Of a DNA stretch of 64,000 bases, positions 62,101-64,000 are shown one piece after another. This stretch comes from Macropodus opercularis (lineage: Eukaryota; Chordata; Actinopteri; Anabantiformes; Osphronemidae). Location: NCBI GenBank assembly GCA_030770545.1, contig CM061099.1, positions 18,129,501 through 18,193,500 of the forward strand, written 5' to 3'. The position numbers and the translations under genes were made by a program. The notes under the pieces are model-generated. The model made no database searches. It worked only from the letters and a program-made list of their open reading frames with translations, and had not been told where the DNA came from. Each line of letters starts with the position of its first letter. Positions within the stretch are counted from its first letter, which is position 1.

Positions 62101-63664
62101 GGTCCCAGAATGCCAGGACTATACCCCCAACCTGGCATCACACACTGGGACCATTCCCTGTCTTACAATCCAATACACAAAAAAAAACAAAAAAAACAAA
62201 ACCTTACATTGACAGGGGATCCCAGAATGCCAGGATTTTTACTTCGACCTGGCATCACACACTGGGACCATTTCCTATCGTGCAACTAAAAGTACAGAAA
62301 TTAATAAATAAAGACTTACCGTTACAGGGTGGCCAATGGTGCCAGCATTTGTCCTCAGACCTGCAAAACACGCTTTGACCATTCCCTAACATACAATGTA
62401 ATACAACATGTTACATTGACAGGGGGTCCCAGAATGCCAGGATTTTCAGTTTGACCTGGAATCACACACTGGGACCATTCCCTGTCTTACAATGAAAAAA
62501 AAGGAAACTTACGTTGACAGGGGGTCCCAGAATGCCAGGACTATACCCCCAACCTGGCATCACACACTGGGACCATTCCCTGTCTTACAATGCAATAAAC
62601 AAAATAAAAAAAACAATAACCTTATATTGATTGGGGGTCCCAGAATGCCAGGATTTTTACTTCGACCTGGCATCACACACTGAGACCATTTCCTATCATG
62701 CAACATAAAGTACAGAAATTAATAAATAAAGACTTACCGTTACAGGGTGGCCAATAGTGCCAGCATTTGTCCTCAGACCTGCAAAACACGCTTTGACCAT
62801 TCCCTAACATACAATGTAATACAACATGTTACATTGATAGGGGGTCCCAGAATACCAAGATTTTAAGTTGACCTGGCATCACACACTGGGACCATTCCCT
62901 GTCTTACAATGGAAAAAAAAGGAAACTTACGTTGACAGGGGGTCCCAGAATGCCAGGACTATACCCCCAACCTGGCATCACACACTGGGACCATTCACTG
63001 TCTTACAAGCCAATACACAAAATAAAAAAAACAATAACCTTACTTTGATAGGAGATCCCAGAATGCCAGGATTTTTACTTCGACCTGACAACACACACTG
63101 GGACCATTCCCTGTCTTAAAATGAAAAAAAAAACAATAACCTTACTTTGATAGGGGGTCCCAGAATGCCAGGATTTTTAGTTGACCTGGCATCACACACT
63201 GGGACCATTTCCTATCGTGCAACTAAAAGTATAGAAATTAATAAATAAAGACTTACCGTTACAGGGTGGCCAATAGTGCCAGCATTTGTCCTAGGACCTG
63301 CAAAACACGCTTTGACCATTCCCTAACATACAATGTAATACAACATGTTACATTGACAGGGGGTCCCAGAATACCAAGATTTTCAGTTGACCTGGCATCA
63401 CACACTGGGACCATTCCCTGTCTTACAATGAAAAAAAAGGAAACTTACGTTGACAGGGGGTCCCAGAATGCCAGGACTATACCCCCAACCTGGCATCACA
63501 CACTGGGACCATTCCCTGTCTTACAATCCAATACACAAAATAAAAAAAACAATAACCTTACATTGATAGGCGATCCCAGAATGCCAGGATTTTTACTTCG
63601 ACCTGGCATCGCACACTGGGACCATTTCCTATCGTGCAAAATCAAGGAATTCAATTAATAAAGA
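56103..63664 (-). repeat. Core/linker array 12 (unit 3)
   Basis: About 7.6 kb. The first linker is damaged (AATGAACAAAAAAGGAAACTTGA, no GTAAG donor). The Y core near 58990-59020 has lost its right half (TTTGTCCAAGGATG). Several C linkers read CAATACAGAAAATA, a variant common only here. Two adjacent units at 61740-61990 are a local duplication with AATACAGAC in linker A. No gene. Confidence 0.88.
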
Positions 63665-64000
63665 CTTACCTTCATAAATGCTGTCTTTTTTTCCTGGGAT
63701 GTCGGGCAAAACCAAAGAGCAGTCTGCCTCATAGCGGTAGCAAGGAGCCATGCATTTAGTTTGCATAGCATGCAATGACGAGGCCAGTTACCGCCTTGGG
63801 AACTGGCAAATTAGAAAAAGCAAAATGGAAAAACATTTGAATATTCCAATTTAAGATATGTATTTCTATAATATACTAGAAAATAAATACAATGTTAAAC
63901 AATCACTGACCTAAGTGTAAAGAGGACCACAAAACAGCACCAGTACATGACAACAAAACACTCCTTTCTGTAACTGCATGTTTCCCCTGTGATGCAGAGC
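63665..64000 (-). repeat. Module 10, cut by window end
   Basis: First 336 bp only. It has the derived 21-bp deletion. The 130-bp block is altered near 63780 (GAGGCCAGTTACCGCC in place of GAGGAGCGCAGCC) and has GATGTCGGGC for GATGCCGGGC. Confidence 0.88.

Larger units (their letters stand above)
38214..64000. repeat. Segmental duplication unit 3, right end not reached
   Basis: Third direct copy of the GCDH-exon/SYCE2 unit, cut by the window end inside intron 1. The head (38214-39505) follows units 1 and 2 with a few substitutions, for example in the 3' UTR near 38480-38520, and therefore looks slightly more diverged from units 1 and 2 than those are from each other. Four modules (7-10) lie in its array. 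Confidence 0.88.

Noticed and set aside
1293..64000. CRISPR array
   Set aside because: Repeat and spacer roles do not fit. The linkers recur as four fixed types, cores vary as much as linkers, and the window is eukaryotic with no cas genes.

Overview
The window reads as vertebrate nuclear DNA, most likely a ray-finned fish. It holds spliced genes with GT-AG introns, AATAAA signals, no operons, and a very large satellite-like array. Two gene families are recognisable. On the plus strand is the last coding exon of GCDH (glutaryl-CoA dehydrogenase). Facing it tail to tail on the minus strand is a short SYCE2-like gene (synaptonemal complex central element protein 2). As far as I recall, GCDH and SYCE2 are also convergent neighbours in human, which supports both calls.

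Layout. The same unit occurs three times in direct orientation: 1-11271, 11272-38213 and 38214 to beyond 64000. Each unit runs: GCDH last exon, GCDH poly(A) signal, SYCE2 poly(A) signal on the other strand, SYCE2 terminal exon, SYCE2 exon 2, a giant intron 1, then SYCE2 exon 1 with its upstream region. Exon 1 of unit 3 is not reached. With the start chosen here, exon 1 joins exon 2 in frame (phase 1 to phase 1) and gives a 300-nt, three-exon reading frame of 99 residues. All three copies share a frame change near the C-terminus, so the last ~30 residues that resemble SYCE2 are out of frame. Units 2 and 3 carry only the final GCDH exon, as an orphan fragment.

Intron 1 (about 9.6 kb in gene 1, 25.2 kb in gene 2, more than 24.5 kb in gene 3) is almost wholly a hierarchical repeat. 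The base level is a 66/67-bp core, type X or the diverged type Y. Four linkers (A about 45 bp, B 31 bp, C about 46-49 bp, D 29 bp) join the cores into a higher-order unit of about 420 bp in the order Y-D-X1-B-X2-C-X3-A. Read on the SYCE2 strand, the linkers generally begin with GT and end with AG, so they look like minute introns between equal-sized exons. Each X core is also an imperfect hairpin whose arms are constant while the loop exists in four versions. A dimeric non-core module of about 1.3 kb interrupts the array ten times and brings exon-like blocks and a CTCF-like motif. Larger tandem duplications (3.4 kb in unit 1, 5.53 kb in unit 2) are superimposed and explain most of the length difference between genes 1 and 2.

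The many open frames of 60-143 codons inside the array are by-products of the repeat, not separate genes. I see no tRNA, rRNA, CRISPR array or complete autonomous transposon. Copy identities are judged by eye, and the gene calls rest on recognised protein similarity, not on a database search.
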